From positions 1-64,000 of the forward strand of contig JAGWMG010000003.1 of the NCBI GenBank assembly GCA_028871795.1: a DNA stretch of 64,000 nucleotides. The letters are read 5' to 3'. Below, piece after piece: positions 7,412-15,352 of this stretch (position 1 is its first letter; every line of letters starts with the position of its first letter). The position numbers were made by a program, and so were the translations under genes. This DNA is from Alphaproteobacteria bacterium. Lineage in GTDB: Bacteria > Pseudomonadota > Alphaproteobacteria > Micropepsales > Micropepsaceae. A model generated the notes under the pieces. It saw only the letters and a list, made by a program, of their open reading frames with translations. It searched no databases and was not told the DNA's origin.

Positions 7412-8056
7412 ATGCATCGGATTTACATGCACCCGCTCCCCGTACGGGTTTGGCATTGGAGCAATGCGGTCATCTGCGTGATGTTGTGCCTCACCGGGAT
7501 ACAAATCCGCTACGTGGGACTCATCAACCTGATGCCCTTCAGGATGGTCGTCGCAGCCCACAACTGGCTCGGCTTCCTCCTCATCGCCAATACCTTCATA
7601 TGGCTGCTCTTCTATCTGTCATCCGACAGGATCAGGACCTACCACTCCGAGCTGAATCCGATAAAATTGTTTCGCGAGAGTGTGCGCCAGTTCGTCTATT
7701 ACGGTTATGGCATATTCAAGGAGGCGCCCAATCCGTTCGTTGCGAGCATATACCGCAAGTTCAATCCGCCGCAGAGCATGACCTACCAGCTCATCATGCT
7801 TATCCTGCTGCCCATTCAGTGCGTCACGGGAATCCTGCTTTGGGACCTCACGCGCTATGCGCGGGCGGTGGCATTTTTCGGCGGCGTGCGCGTCGTCGAT
7901 ACGGTGCACGTTCTGATCTTCATCGTTTTTGTCTTCTACATCCCGTTCCATGCCTATCTGGGAACGCTGGGCCGTACGCCGATGGAGCACTTCAAGGCAA
8001 TGTTCACCGGCTATGAGGAATCCGACGAAGGGGAAAGTACCGATAAGGCGGAGTGA
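7412..8056 (+). CDS. Di-heme cytochrome b561 (HydC/FdnI type) membrane subunit
   Basis: A 214-residue integral membrane protein with four predicted helices at about 15-35, 47-70, 124-145 and 163-185. His15 (VWHWSN), His50 (AAHNW), His166 and His180 are placed as the four ligands of two b hemes, as in the b subunits of Ni-Fe hydrogenases and formate dehydrogenase N. Such subunits exchange electrons with the quinone pool. The gene follows the nine-heme cytochrome by 5 nt and is probably co-transcribed from the FNR-box promoter. The C-terminus is acidic and cytoplasmic. No hydrogenase, dehydrogenase or molybdoenzyme gene is nearby, so the multiheme protein is the likely partner. Confidence 0.9.
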   Translation: MHRIYMHPLPVRVWHWSNAVICVMLCLTGIQIRYVGLINLMPFRMVVAAHNWLGFLLIANTFIWLLFYLSSDRIRTYHSELNPIKLFRESVRQFVYYGYGIFKEAPNPFVASIYRKFNPPQSMTYQLIMLILLPIQCVTGILLWDLTRYARAVAFFGGVRVVDTVHVLIFIVFVFYIPFHAYLGTLGRTPMEHFKAMFTGYEESDEGESTDKAE

Positions 8057-8072
8057 CGGCTCGGTCTCGCCG

Positions 8073-8135
8073 GTTGCGGCATTTGCGCACGATTCCGGCT
8101 GGTATCATCAAGTTTGCCCTTCGTGGCACTACACC
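8073..8135 (+). repeat. Inverted repeat, left copy
   Basis: This 63-nt stretch starts GTTGCGGCATTTGCGC, 17 nt after the cytochrome b stop. By hand alignment about 50 of 63 bases match the minus strand of 9132-9194, with the first 16 identical. The copies lie on both sides of the methyltransferase gene. They could be ends of a small cassette or two members of a dispersed intergenic repeat. Confidence 0.6.
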
Positions 8136-8308
8136 CGGCGGCGGCTCGCTGCCAGATATGGTGCATCTATACTGCGAACAGGATCGTTTCGCGCAATTTG
8201 GGAGGAACGTGAGTGCCGGGGTAGAGAAATTTCGTACGAGCGCGTGAGATTGGTTGAAATCGGGTTTCGCGTTGGGCGTCATTCGTATCGATCTGAAGAG
8301 GTGGAACA

Positions 8309-9082
8309 TTGAGTATCTCGCAAGAATTCTTGATGAAAGAGGATCTCCGCTCACGCCTTTTCGGCGATACGTGGCGAAATCTGATTCCGGAGGTCTTTCG
8401 GGACGTGCCGGCTTATTACGACAAGGGCAATGCGGTCGCGTCACTTGGGACTTGTTCGCGATGGAGCAATACGTTCGCTGCCGCGATCGCTAAGCGTATG
8501 CCGCGCGGATCGAAAGTGCTGGACGTCTGCTCGGGTACGCACGATGTCCCGCTGAGGCTTCTGGCAATCGACCCGACGCTCGAAGTCCACGCCGTGGACG
8601 GCAGTCCGCACATGACAGCCGAAGGTCAGAGCCGCGCTCGCGAGCGCAATCTGACGATCCATGCCCAGGTCTGCGATGCTCATGTACTGCCGTTTGCCGA
8701 CGGCTCGTTCGACGCCGTGACGTTGCAATTTGCATCGCGCCATCTCCAACTCGTCAAAGTGCTCAAGGAGATCCATAGAGTTCTCAAGCCGGGCGGCATC
8801 TTCTGCCATAATGATATGCTCCGCCCGGCGTCGAGGATCGTTGAGGCGCCATACCTCGTCTTCTTGCGCCTCTCGGTGTGGTTCACCGCAAAGCTTTTCG
8901 GGAGTTCCGCCGATAGTATGAAATGCGTTGGCTATTTCGCCAATGCCATACGCCACTTCTACACGCCACACGAATTGAGCGAGCTTCTCAAAGAAGTCGG
9001 TTTCGTCGGTACGGAAAACCGGAGCTTTCTCACGGGGATCATGTCCTATCACATCTCGCAGAAACCGCTCGATGTGGAATGA
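8309..9082 (+). CDS. UbiE-like SAM-dependent methyltransferase, divergent
   Basis: A 257-residue class I methyltransferase of the UbiE/MenG (quinone C-methyltransferase) type. The N-terminus has the family-like VPAYYDKGN stretch, motif I reads LDVCSGTHD (UbiE usually has a glycine-rich GGTGD form), the acidic motif II AVDGSP follows, then LPFADGSFDAVT and HRVLKPGG. The UbiE-typical FGLRN is replaced by FASRH, so substrate may differ. TTG at 8309 is taken as start because AGAGGTGG lies 4 nt ahead; ATG at 8333 is the alternative. GC is near 50-58 percent in the lines I counted, below the core genes further right. It lies between two inverted repeats and behind the cytochrome pair; a role in modifying a quinone for that pair is only a guess. 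Confidence 0.75.
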   Translation: MSISQEFLMKEDLRSRLFGDTWRNLIPEVFRDVPAYYDKGNAVASLGTCSRWSNTFAAAIAKRMPRGSKVLDVCSGTHDVPLRLLAIDPTLEVHAVDGSPHMTAEGQSRARERNLTIHAQVCDAHVLPFADGSFDAVTLQFASRHLQLVKVLKEIHRVLKPGGIFCHNDMLRPASRIVEAPYLVFLRLSVWFTAKLFGSSADSMKCVGYFANAIRHFYTPHELSELLKEVGFVGTENRSFLTGIMSYHISQKPLDVE

Positions 9083-9131
9083 ATCTTCTCGCGATTAGAA
9101 CGCGTGATATGCGCCAGCGGACGGGCCGCAA

Positions 9132-9194
9132 AGTGTAGCGCCAAGAAGAGAATGCTTGGCGATACCAGGTGGTATCGGGCGCAAATGCCGCAAC
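9132..9194 (-). repeat. Inverted repeat, right copy
   Basis: Read on the minus strand, this copy begins 21 nt after the stop of the MocR-type gene and matches 8073-8135 at about 50 of 63 bases. It contains the near-perfect palindrome GATACCACCTGGTATC, which is imperfect in the left copy. Each copy therefore follows the stop codon of the gene upstream of it by 17-21 nt. Confidence 0.6.
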
Positions 9195-9214
9195 GGACAT
9201 TCGTTCGCCAAAAA

Positions 9215-10678
9215 TCAGACGTTTAGAGCGGCAGCAAGCCGGGCGATCCCCTGTTGCAATTGCTCCGGCGTCAACGCCGCATAACCAAAGATCAGCGCTC
9301 TGTCGTGATAGCGGCAACCTGCCGCAGACGCGGCATCCTCGCAGGTCACGCTCTCGATACTCAACCCATGAGCATTGGCCACGTCGCGCGCGATCCGTGC
9401 CGACGGAATGCGGTCGGGCAGCGCCCAGGTCAGCTGCGTGCCGATTTCCGTGCCGATCAAATGCACGTCGCCAAAATGCGTTCGCAGGGCTCCAATCAGA
9501 CAATCGCGCCGCTCCAGGTAAATCTTGCGCACCCGGCGCAAATGATGATCGTACTCCCCGCTCGACAGCAGATCCGCCACCACCATCTGCTCCAGCCATG
9601 GACAGCCGTCCTCCGCCATGGATTTGATTGTCGCGATGGTGTCCGCGAATTCCAACGGCACGACGAGATAGCCAAGACCGATTCCGGCGCCGAGCGTCTT
9701 GGCAAAGGATCCCGTGTAAAAAACCAGACCGTATGGATCGAGCGCGGCAAGCGGCTGCGGCGTTGTTCCGTGATAACGAAACTCGCTGTCGCTGTCATCC
9801 TCGATGAGGTAGACGCCAGCCTCGCGGGCCCACTCAAGCAGCGCTCCGCGCCGCGCTTGCGGCATAGTGCCGCCGAGAGGATTCTGCCGCGCCGGAGTGA
9901 CATAGGCCAGAGCGACGGGCCCCTGCGGCAATCTGTCGGTTTCCAGCCCATGCTCGTCAACCGGAACATGGATCAAATCCGCGCCGCGGGCCTTGAAAAA
10001 ATCGACGGTGCCCTCGCCGCTTGGCGATTCGACGATGACGCGATCACCCCGGCGCTGAAACAAATGCGCCACCAAGCTGCATGCCTGCCGTCGCCCGACG
10101 ACGATAATCACCTGTTCGGGCGAAGCCATGACGCCGCGCGTGGCCGCCAGATAGTCGACGATGACCCGTCTCAACGACGTGACGCCGGCGGGAGGCTGGG
10201 GTTTTGCGAGCCCGTCCGGTTCGCGCTCGAAGACGTTGCGCATCCCTTGCAACCAAGTCTTCGCCGGAAGCAGATGGCTGACATCGAAGCGCGACGAACT
10301 GAAATCTATGACATCGTCCGGAACGCGAGGGTGCGACGCCGGAGAAACGCGAATAATGGCGGGGTGCAGGGACGCCTGACGCGGAACATCCGAGCATGAA
10401 CTATTTGCGGATTCCGGCTTTGGTTGTTGCGGCGGCGTCGAACAAACAAAAGTGCCGATCGCCGGACGCGTTTCCAGATAGCCTTCGCTGATAAGCCGCT
10501 CGTATGCGAGAAGAACCGTCGTGCGCGACACGCCAACTTGTTCCGCCAGAAACCTCGTCGCGATGATGCGGGAATTCGGCTTCAGCTTTCCCGTGAGGAT
10601 GAGTTGCCGCAATTGCTCGAACAACTGATCCTGCAATGGGACGGAAGCACTGCGATCGAGTTGCAGCGGCAGGTTCAT
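9215..10678 (-). CDS. MocR/PdxR-type GntR regulator with aminotransferase domain
   Basis: A 487-residue regulator. Residues 1-80 form a GntR winged helix (VPLQDQLFEQLRQLI, GVSRTTVLLAYERLISEGYLE), followed by a linker and a fold type I aminotransferase-like domain that should bind pyridoxal phosphate, with the PLP lysine in FYTGSFAKTLG. Relatives include PdxR (PLP synthesis), GabR and TauR. The closest gene is hemA, 122 nt upstream in the same direction. ALAS is a PLP enzyme that uses glycine, so regulation of hemA or of PLP or amino-acid metabolism is plausible but unproven. The start follows an AAAAGAG site. Confidence 0.88.
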   Translation of the reverse strand: MNLPLQLDRSASVPLQDQLFEQLRQLILTGKLKPNSRIIATRFLAEQVGVSRTTVLLAYERLISEGYLETRPAIGTFVCSTPPQQPKPESANSSCSDVPRQASLHPAIIRVSPASHPRVPDDVIDFSSSRFDVSHLLPAKTWLQGMRNVFEREPDGLAKPQPPAGVTSLRRVIVDYLAATRGVMASPEQVIIVVGRRQACSLVAHLFQRRGDRVIVESPSGEGTVDFFKARGADLIHVPVDEHGLETDRLPQGPVALAYVTPARQNPLGGTMPQARRGALLEWAREAGVYLIEDDSDSEFRYHGTTPQPLAALDPYGLVFYTGSFAKTLGAGIGLGYLVVPLEFADTIATIKSMAEDGCPWLEQMVVADLLSSGEYDHHLRRVRKIYLERRDCLIGALRTHFGDVHLIGTEIGTQLTWALPDRIPSARIARDVANAHGLSIESVTCEDAASAAGCRYHDRALIFGYAALTPEQLQQGIARLAAALNV

Positions 10679-10800
10679 GGCTCTTTTCTACGCCATACGT
10701 CGTTTCCTAATGGGACTGTCAGGCCATTGACCGACGCGCGCCCAAGACGAATTCGGTGCCGTTTTCACGATTGCCACGGCCTCTTCGATTGTCCATCGTT

Positions 10801-12018
10801 TCAGGCGGCGCGCTGCAGCGCGTGCTGCGTCCAGAGCTCGCCAAGCGCCGCTACAAGTTGATCCATCATTTGGACCGTGTGCAAGGGCGAAGGCGTGAAA
10901 CGAAGGCGTTCCTTGCCGCGCGGAACTGTCGGATAGTTTATGGGCTGCACATAGATCGCATAATTCTGCAACAGCGCATCCGTGACAGCCTTGCAGCACA
11001 CAGCATTGCCGACCATCACGGGCACGATGTGACTCGGCGAGTCCATCACCGGCAATCCGGCGTCACGGAACATCGCCTTGAGCCGCGCCGCATTCTCGTG
11101 CATTGCCTTGCGCTCGACATCACTTTCTTTGAGGTGGCGAATGCTAGCAAGCGCACCTGCCACGATGGTGGGCGCCAGCGAGCTGGTGAAGATGAATCCC
11201 GAGGCGAACGAGCGCACGCAGTCGATCACTTCCGCCTTGCCGGTGATGTAGCCGCCCATCACGCCGAACGCCTTGGCGAGCGTGCCCTCGACGATGTCGA
11301 TGCGGTGCATCGCGCCGTCGCGCGCCGCAACGCCCGCCCCGCGCGGACCGTAAAGCCCTACCCCATGCACTTCGTCGAGATAGGTCAACGCGCCGTATTT
11401 CTCGGCCAGGTCGCAGATGGCCGCGATCGGTCCGAAATCGCCGTCCATGGAATAGACGGATTCGAAGATGATCATCTTTGGCAAGTCGGGATCGATCGCA
11501 CGCAGTAGTTCTTCGAGGTGGGTCAGATCGTTGTGGCGGAAAATATGCTTCACGGCGCCGCTGTGGCGGATGCCCTCGATCATCGAGGCATGATTGAGTT
11601 CGTCCGACAGCAGAACCGCACCCGGCAGCAATTTCGCCAGCGTTGCGAGCGTCGTATCGTTCGACACATAACCGGAACTAAACACCAGGGCCGCTTCCTT
11701 GCCGTGCAGATCGGCCAGTTCGCGCTCCAGTTCGACATGGTAATGCGTGGTGCCGGAGATGTTGCGGGTGCCCCCGGCGCCGGCACCGACACTATCGATC
11801 GCCTGGTGCATGGCCGCCAGGACCTTGGGATGCTGCCCCATGCCGAGATAATCGTTGCTGCACCAGACGGTGATCGGCCGCTTGGAGCCGTCCGTATAGA
11901 AGTCCGCGGCCGGATAGCCGCCGCGTTTGCGCAGCAGGTCGGCAAAAACCCTGTACCGCCCTTCACGTTTCAGCCCGCTCAGAATTTCCCGAAACCTGGT
12001 TTGATAAGGAAACGCCAT
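10801..12018 (-). CDS. hemA: 5-aminolevulinate synthase
   Basis: Condenses glycine and succinyl-CoA to 5-aminolevulinate, the first step of tetrapyrrole synthesis by the C4 (Shemin) route found in alphaproteobacteria. The 405-residue length is normal. Visible motifs are [14 protein letters not shown], the glycine-rich [27 protein letters not shown] and the PLP lysine in [13 protein letters not shown]. Heme from this pathway supplies the many c- and b-type hemes encoded to its left and the ccm genes to its right. The 273-nt gap upstream is shared with divergent ccmC; I found no FNR-type box in it. A MocR-type regulator gene follows it. Confidence 0.97.
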   Translation of the reverse strand: MAFPYQTRFREILSGLKREGRYRVFADLLRKRGGYPAADFYTDGSKRPITVWCSNDYLGMGQHPKVLAAMHQAIDSVGAGAGGTRNISGTTHYHVELERELADLHGKEAALVFSSGYVSNDTTLATLAKLLPGAVLLSDELNHASMIEGIRHSGAVKHIFRHNDLTHLEELLRAIDPDLPKMIIFESVYSMDGDFGPIAAICDLAEKYGALTYLDEVHGVGLYGPRGAGVAARDGAMHRIDIVEGTLAKAFGVMGGYITGKAEVIDCVRSFASGFIFTSSLAPTIVAGALASIRHLKESDVERKAMHENAARLKAMFRDAGLPVMDSPSHIVPVMVGNAVCCKAVTDALLQNYAIYVQPINYPTVPRGKERLRFTPSPLHTVQMMDQLVAALGELWTQHALQRAA

Positions 12019-12291
12019 GACACCTGCCCTCTTATCCCCGCAATGCTCACGGACGCGACATCCGACCTCTCACTAAACTAGTTCAAGCTCACAAACCTGA
12101 ACCGCGCGCGATTTGTCACAGGACTGCGGCATGACGACAGCTTCCGCCAATCGTTTATGGCGACCATATCGGGAACGGTAATAAGGTATATTCCCTATGC
12201 AGGGTTTGTCGCGAGCGTGTTAATCACGACGAGACTGTGTTGAAGCGATGATGTTCTTCGCACAGCCCTTGGTAAAGAGCGTTGGTGAAAA
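12019..12291. other. Divergent hemA-ccmC promoter region
   Basis: This 273-nt gap must carry the promoters for hemA (minus) and ccmC (plus). I looked for TTGAT-N4-ATCAA, sigma-54 and LexA sites and found none. No RNA gene or repeat was seen. Confidence 0.5.
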
Positions 12292-13014
12292 ATGTCCTTT
12301 CTGTTCGAATTCGCCAATCCCAAGCGGTTCATGGAATTAAGCGGAGCGCTGCTTCCTTGGCTTGCGACGGCGGCCGCACTGGCGCTGATCGCCGGACTTG
12401 TGCTCGGCTTCGGCACGCCCCCTGATTATCAGCAGGGTGACACGGTCCGCATCATGTTCGTGCACGTTCCGGCGGCCTGGATCGCGATGATGGCCTACGG
12501 ACTGATGGCGCTGGCTTCGATCGTCGGCCTTGTCAATCGCCATCCTCTGGCCGATCTGGCGGCGGCATGTGCGGCGCCGTTGGGGGCGGTATTCACCGCG
12601 CTCGGCCTTGTTACCGGTTCGCTTTGGGGCAAGCCCATGTGGGGCGCCTGGTGGGTGTGGGACGGCAGGCTGACCTCGTTTCTCCTGCTGCTGTTTCTTT
12701 ATCTCGGCTACATCGCGCTTCGCGGCGCCTTCGACGACGAGACCCGCGCCGCGCGAGCTGCGGCCATTCTTGCCATCGTCGGTGCCGTCAACCTGCCCAT
12801 TATCGAGTTTTCGGTGCAGTGGTGGACGACGCTGCATCAAGGCGAAAGCATTTTGCGCAAAGGCGGCCCGGCCATTGCGCCCGTTTTCCTCTGGCCGCTC
12901 CTGTTCATGGCGTTGGGCTACACGTTTCTGTTTTTTACATTGTGGATGTTACGCATGAGAACCGCGATCCTCGACCGCCGCGCGCGTACGTTGATGCTGA
13001 GGGGCGCGCAATGA
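12292..13014 (+). CDS. ccmC: Heme exporter/cytochrome c maturation protein CcmC
   Basis: A 240-residue inner-membrane protein with six predicted helices that binds heme and hands it to CcmE on the periplasmic side. The tryptophan-rich WGAWWVWDGRLTS motif (about residues 117-129) is diagnostic, and flanking periplasmic histidines lie in FVHVPAAW (His58) and TTLHQGES. It is the first gene of a tight run in which ccmD overlaps its stop by ATGA. The ABC transporter genes ccmA and ccmB that usually precede ccmC are absent here, since hemA lies divergently upstream. Confidence 0.97.
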   Translation: MSFLFEFANPKRFMELSGALLPWLATAAALALIAGLVLGFGTPPDYQQGDTVRIMFVHVPAAWIAMMAYGLMALASIVGLVNRHPLADLAAACAAPLGAVFTALGLVTGSLWGKPMWGAWWVWDGRLTSFLLLLFLYLGYIALRGAFDDETRAARAAAILAIVGAVNLPIIEFSVQWWTTLHQGESILRKGGPAIAPVFLWPLLFMALGYTFLFFTLWMLRMRTAILDRRARTLMLRGAQ

Positions 13015-13160
13015 GCGATTTCTTCGGGCAGGGAGGATATGCGGGTTATGTGTTGCCCGCTTATGCGATCAGTGCCTTCGCGCTGGCACTGCTGGTGGTG
13101 TGGACGCTTGGGGCCTATCGCAAGGCCAAGGCGCGGCTCAAGAATATAGGTGCACCATGA
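13011..13160 (+). CDS. ccmD: Heme exporter protein CcmD
   Basis: A 49-residue single-pass membrane protein that completes the CcmABCD heme-loading complex and helps release holo-CcmE. One hydrophobic helix at about residues 14-34 is followed by a basic segment (AYRKAKARLKN), the usual CcmD layout. The frame overlaps ccmC by ATGA and ccmE by ATGA, which fixes both ends and argues that it is translated. Confidence 0.92.
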   Translation: MSDFFGQGGYAGYVLPAYAISAFALALLVVWTLGAYRKAKARLKNIGAP

Positions 13161-13597
13161 ACGCTAGAAAACGCCGCCGGCTGGCATTTGTGACCGCCAT
13201 CCTCCTGGGGGGCGCCGGCGCGGCCGCGCTGGTCGTCGCCGCGCTCAAGGATAACGTCCTTTATTTCTATAGTCCCAGCGACGTGTATGCGAAACATGTC
13301 GCAGCCGGTGTGGCTTTTCGCATCGGAGGACTGGTCGAGAAGCACAGTGTGCACAAAGGTCGCGGCACGGAAATTCGCTTCGCCGTGACGGATGGGCAAA
13401 AAGACGTGCCGGTGGATTTCAAAGGCGTGCTGCCCGCCTTGTTCCGCGAAGGCCAAGGCGTGGTCGCCGCGGGCCGGTTGAACTCTTCGGGATTGTTCGA
13501 GGCGGATCAGGTGCTGGCCAAGCACGATGAAAAATACATGCCTCCGGAAGTCGTCGACGCTTTGAAACGCAGTGGCCACTGGAAGGGAGGCGGCTAG
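13157..13597 (+). CDS. ccmE: Cytochrome c maturation heme chaperone CcmE
   Basis: A 146-residue periplasmic heme chaperone anchored by one N-terminal helix (about residues 9-30) with a basic cytoplasmic end. The fold is a small OB-type barrel; the heme-binding motif VLAKHDEKYMPPE holds the covalent heme ligand His123 and the nearby Tyr127. It accepts heme from CcmC and passes it to CcmF/CcmH, which are not in this window. It overlaps ccmD at its start and ends 4 nt inside the convergent glpD. Confidence 0.97.
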   Translation: MNARKRRRLAFVTAILLGGAGAAALVVAALKDNVLYFYSPSDVYAKHVAAGVAFRIGGLVEKHSVHKGRGTEIRFAVTDGQKDVPVDFKGVLPALFREGQGVVAAGRLNSSGLFEADQVLAKHDEKYMPPEVVDALKRSGHWKGGG

Positions 13598-15219
13598 TCC
13601 GCCCGCGTGCGGAACGCAGGTTCCAGGGCTTCGATCTCCGCGAGCCGCCGGGTTTCGTCCCAGCCGATTTCAGCGGCCATGATTCTGGATGCGTCGTCGA
13701 GGACGCCCGATCCCGGCCGACCGAGCTGACCGATGCCGGTGCGGCGAAGCACCGCATCCGCCAACGTCATCGCCATTTCGTGGCGGACCGCGTGCACGAT
13801 CTGCGCTGCTATGTCACCCGTCGTCCCGATCGCGCGCAGAAGCTCGGCCCTGTCTTCGCCGAGGTCCAGCAATTGTGGCAGACGAGCGCCGTAAAGATGC
13901 GTCAGATGCGCCATGCCGCCGATTCGCGGATGCGCCACCCTTTGTGCATTCTCGAAATCGAGAAAGCGATCGATCGCGCCTCCCGGCAACCGTGTCGTGG
14001 CGGTGCTGCAATTCGCGGCGCGGGCACCGGTCTTTTCAACGACGATGTCGACAACTTTTTGCGCCAGGTCGCGCGAGGTCGTCCATTTGCCGCCGATGAC
14101 GGAAACCAGACCGGCAATGCCGTCGTCCTTCCCGTGATCGACGATGGCGGCGCGGCGGCTGGCTCCATAGGTATCTTTCGAGCCGTCGTCGACCAGCGGG
14201 CGCAAGCCGGCATAGAAATGCTCGACCTCGTCGCGCCGCAACCGCGCGGCGGGCCAATGCCGGTTGATGAAGGAGAAAAAATCCGCGATGTCCCGCTCGC
14301 TGACGCATACATCGTCCGGCTTGCCCGCAAACGCCGTGTCGGTCGTCCCCAAGAGCGTGTGACCGCGCCATGGCAACACGAAGAAATGCCCGCCCGCCGC
14401 CGCCATGGTGAGCGCGTATTCCCGCGTCCTCGACGGCACGATCACATGGATGCCTTTCGAACGTTTGAGCTTGTGCGAAGCGGGCTTGCCGGCCGCCCGC
14501 TTCAGAAACAAATCGGCCCACGGCCCCGCGGCGACCAGCGTTTCTGTCGCTCTTACGTCGAACGGCGCCAGGGTGAAGCGGTCGCGTACCGCACAGCCGG
14601 CAACACGCCCGTCGCGCAGCAGCAGCGTTTCCGCTTCGACGTAATTGGCGACTGCGGCGCCGTTCGCATCGGCGTCGATCAGGCATTCGAGCGCCAACCG
14701 CTCCGGCGCGTACATTTGCGCGTCGAAGTAGAGGAACGCACCTACAAACTCCGGCGTATCCAGAACCGGCTCGCGCGCGATGGCTTCGCGCCGGTCGAGC
14801 CAGGCATGGCCCGGCAAGCGTTGATAGGGATCGTCGAGCCTGGCGCGGTCGTATGACAGCAGATCGTAAAGCGACAACCCCGTCGCGAGAGTGGCGCGCG
14901 CCGGCAGTCCCGCCTTGAAGAACGGCACGAGAAAAGGCAGAGGGTGAACGAGGTGTGGCGCGATGCGCTGCCAGATGCGGCGTTCCCGCAATGATTCGCG
15001 CACCAGCCCGAACTCGAGATTGCGCAAATAGCGCAATCCGCCATGGACCAGCTTGGAATTATGGGCGCTGGTCGCGCTTGCGAAGTCGTTTTTCTCGATC
15101 AACGCCACCTTGAGCCCGCGCAAGGCGGCGTCGCGCGCAATACAGGCGCCCGTGACGCCGCCGCCGACGATCAAGAGGTCGAACGTTTCGTCCGAAAGGC
15201 GCGCAATGGCGCGGTGCAT
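13594..15219 (-). CDS. glpD: Aerobic glycerol-3-phosphate dehydrogenase
   Basis: FAD-dependent membrane-associated enzyme oxidising glycerol-3-phosphate to dihydroxyacetone phosphate and passing electrons to quinone. From the chosen ATG it has 541 residues. The N-terminal FAD site reads LIVGGGVTGACIARDAALRG, followed by ALIEKNDF and SKLVHGGLRYL; the C-terminal part carries the usual DAO_C region with RHEMAMTLADAVLRRT. A GTG at 15267 would add 16 residues that lie outside the family alignment, so ATG at 15219 is preferred, though neither has a clear ribosome site. No glpK, glpF or glpR is nearby, so it stands alone. Confidence 0.93.
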   Translation of the reverse strand: MHRAIARLSDETFDLLIVGGGVTGACIARDAALRGLKVALIEKNDFASATSAHNSKLVHGGLRYLRNLEFGLVRESLRERRIWQRIAPHLVHPLPFLVPFFKAGLPARATLATGLSLYDLLSYDRARLDDPYQRLPGHAWLDRREAIAREPVLDTPEFVGAFLYFDAQMYAPERLALECLIDADANGAAVANYVEAETLLLRDGRVAGCAVRDRFTLAPFDVRATETLVAAGPWADLFLKRAAGKPASHKLKRSKGIHVIVPSRTREYALTMAAAGGHFFVLPWRGHTLLGTTDTAFAGKPDDVCVSERDIADFFSFINRHWPAARLRRDEVEHFYAGLRPLVDDGSKDTYGASRRAAIVDHGKDDGIAGLVSVIGGKWTTSRDLAQKVVDIVVEKTGARAANCSTATTRLPGGAIDRFLDFENAQRVAHPRIGGMAHLTHLYGARLPQLLDLGEDRAELLRAIGTTGDIAAQIVHAVRHEMAMTLADAVLRRTGIGQLGRPGSGVLDDASRIMAAEIGWDETRRLAEIEALEPAFRTRAD

Positions 15220-15352
15220 GAATGTTCCGCGAGGAAGGCGGGGCGTAAACTCCAGCAACGATCCCACGCTGTCAAGGAACCACAGGAGCCATCGGCGTTA
15301 TCTTTGCGCCGCATACGCAACGCCGGGTCCGCTGTTCTTCCTGCTCGTCACT

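Noticed and set aside
8073..9194. Transposon with a transposase gene between the inverted repeats
   Set aside because: The only gene inside is a methyltransferase; no transposase remnant or target duplication could be seen. Kept only as a repeat finding.
12019..12291. FNR-type control of hemA
   Set aside because: FNR-type boxes precede hemA in some alphaproteobacteria, but no TTGAT-N4-ATCAA or close variant was found here.
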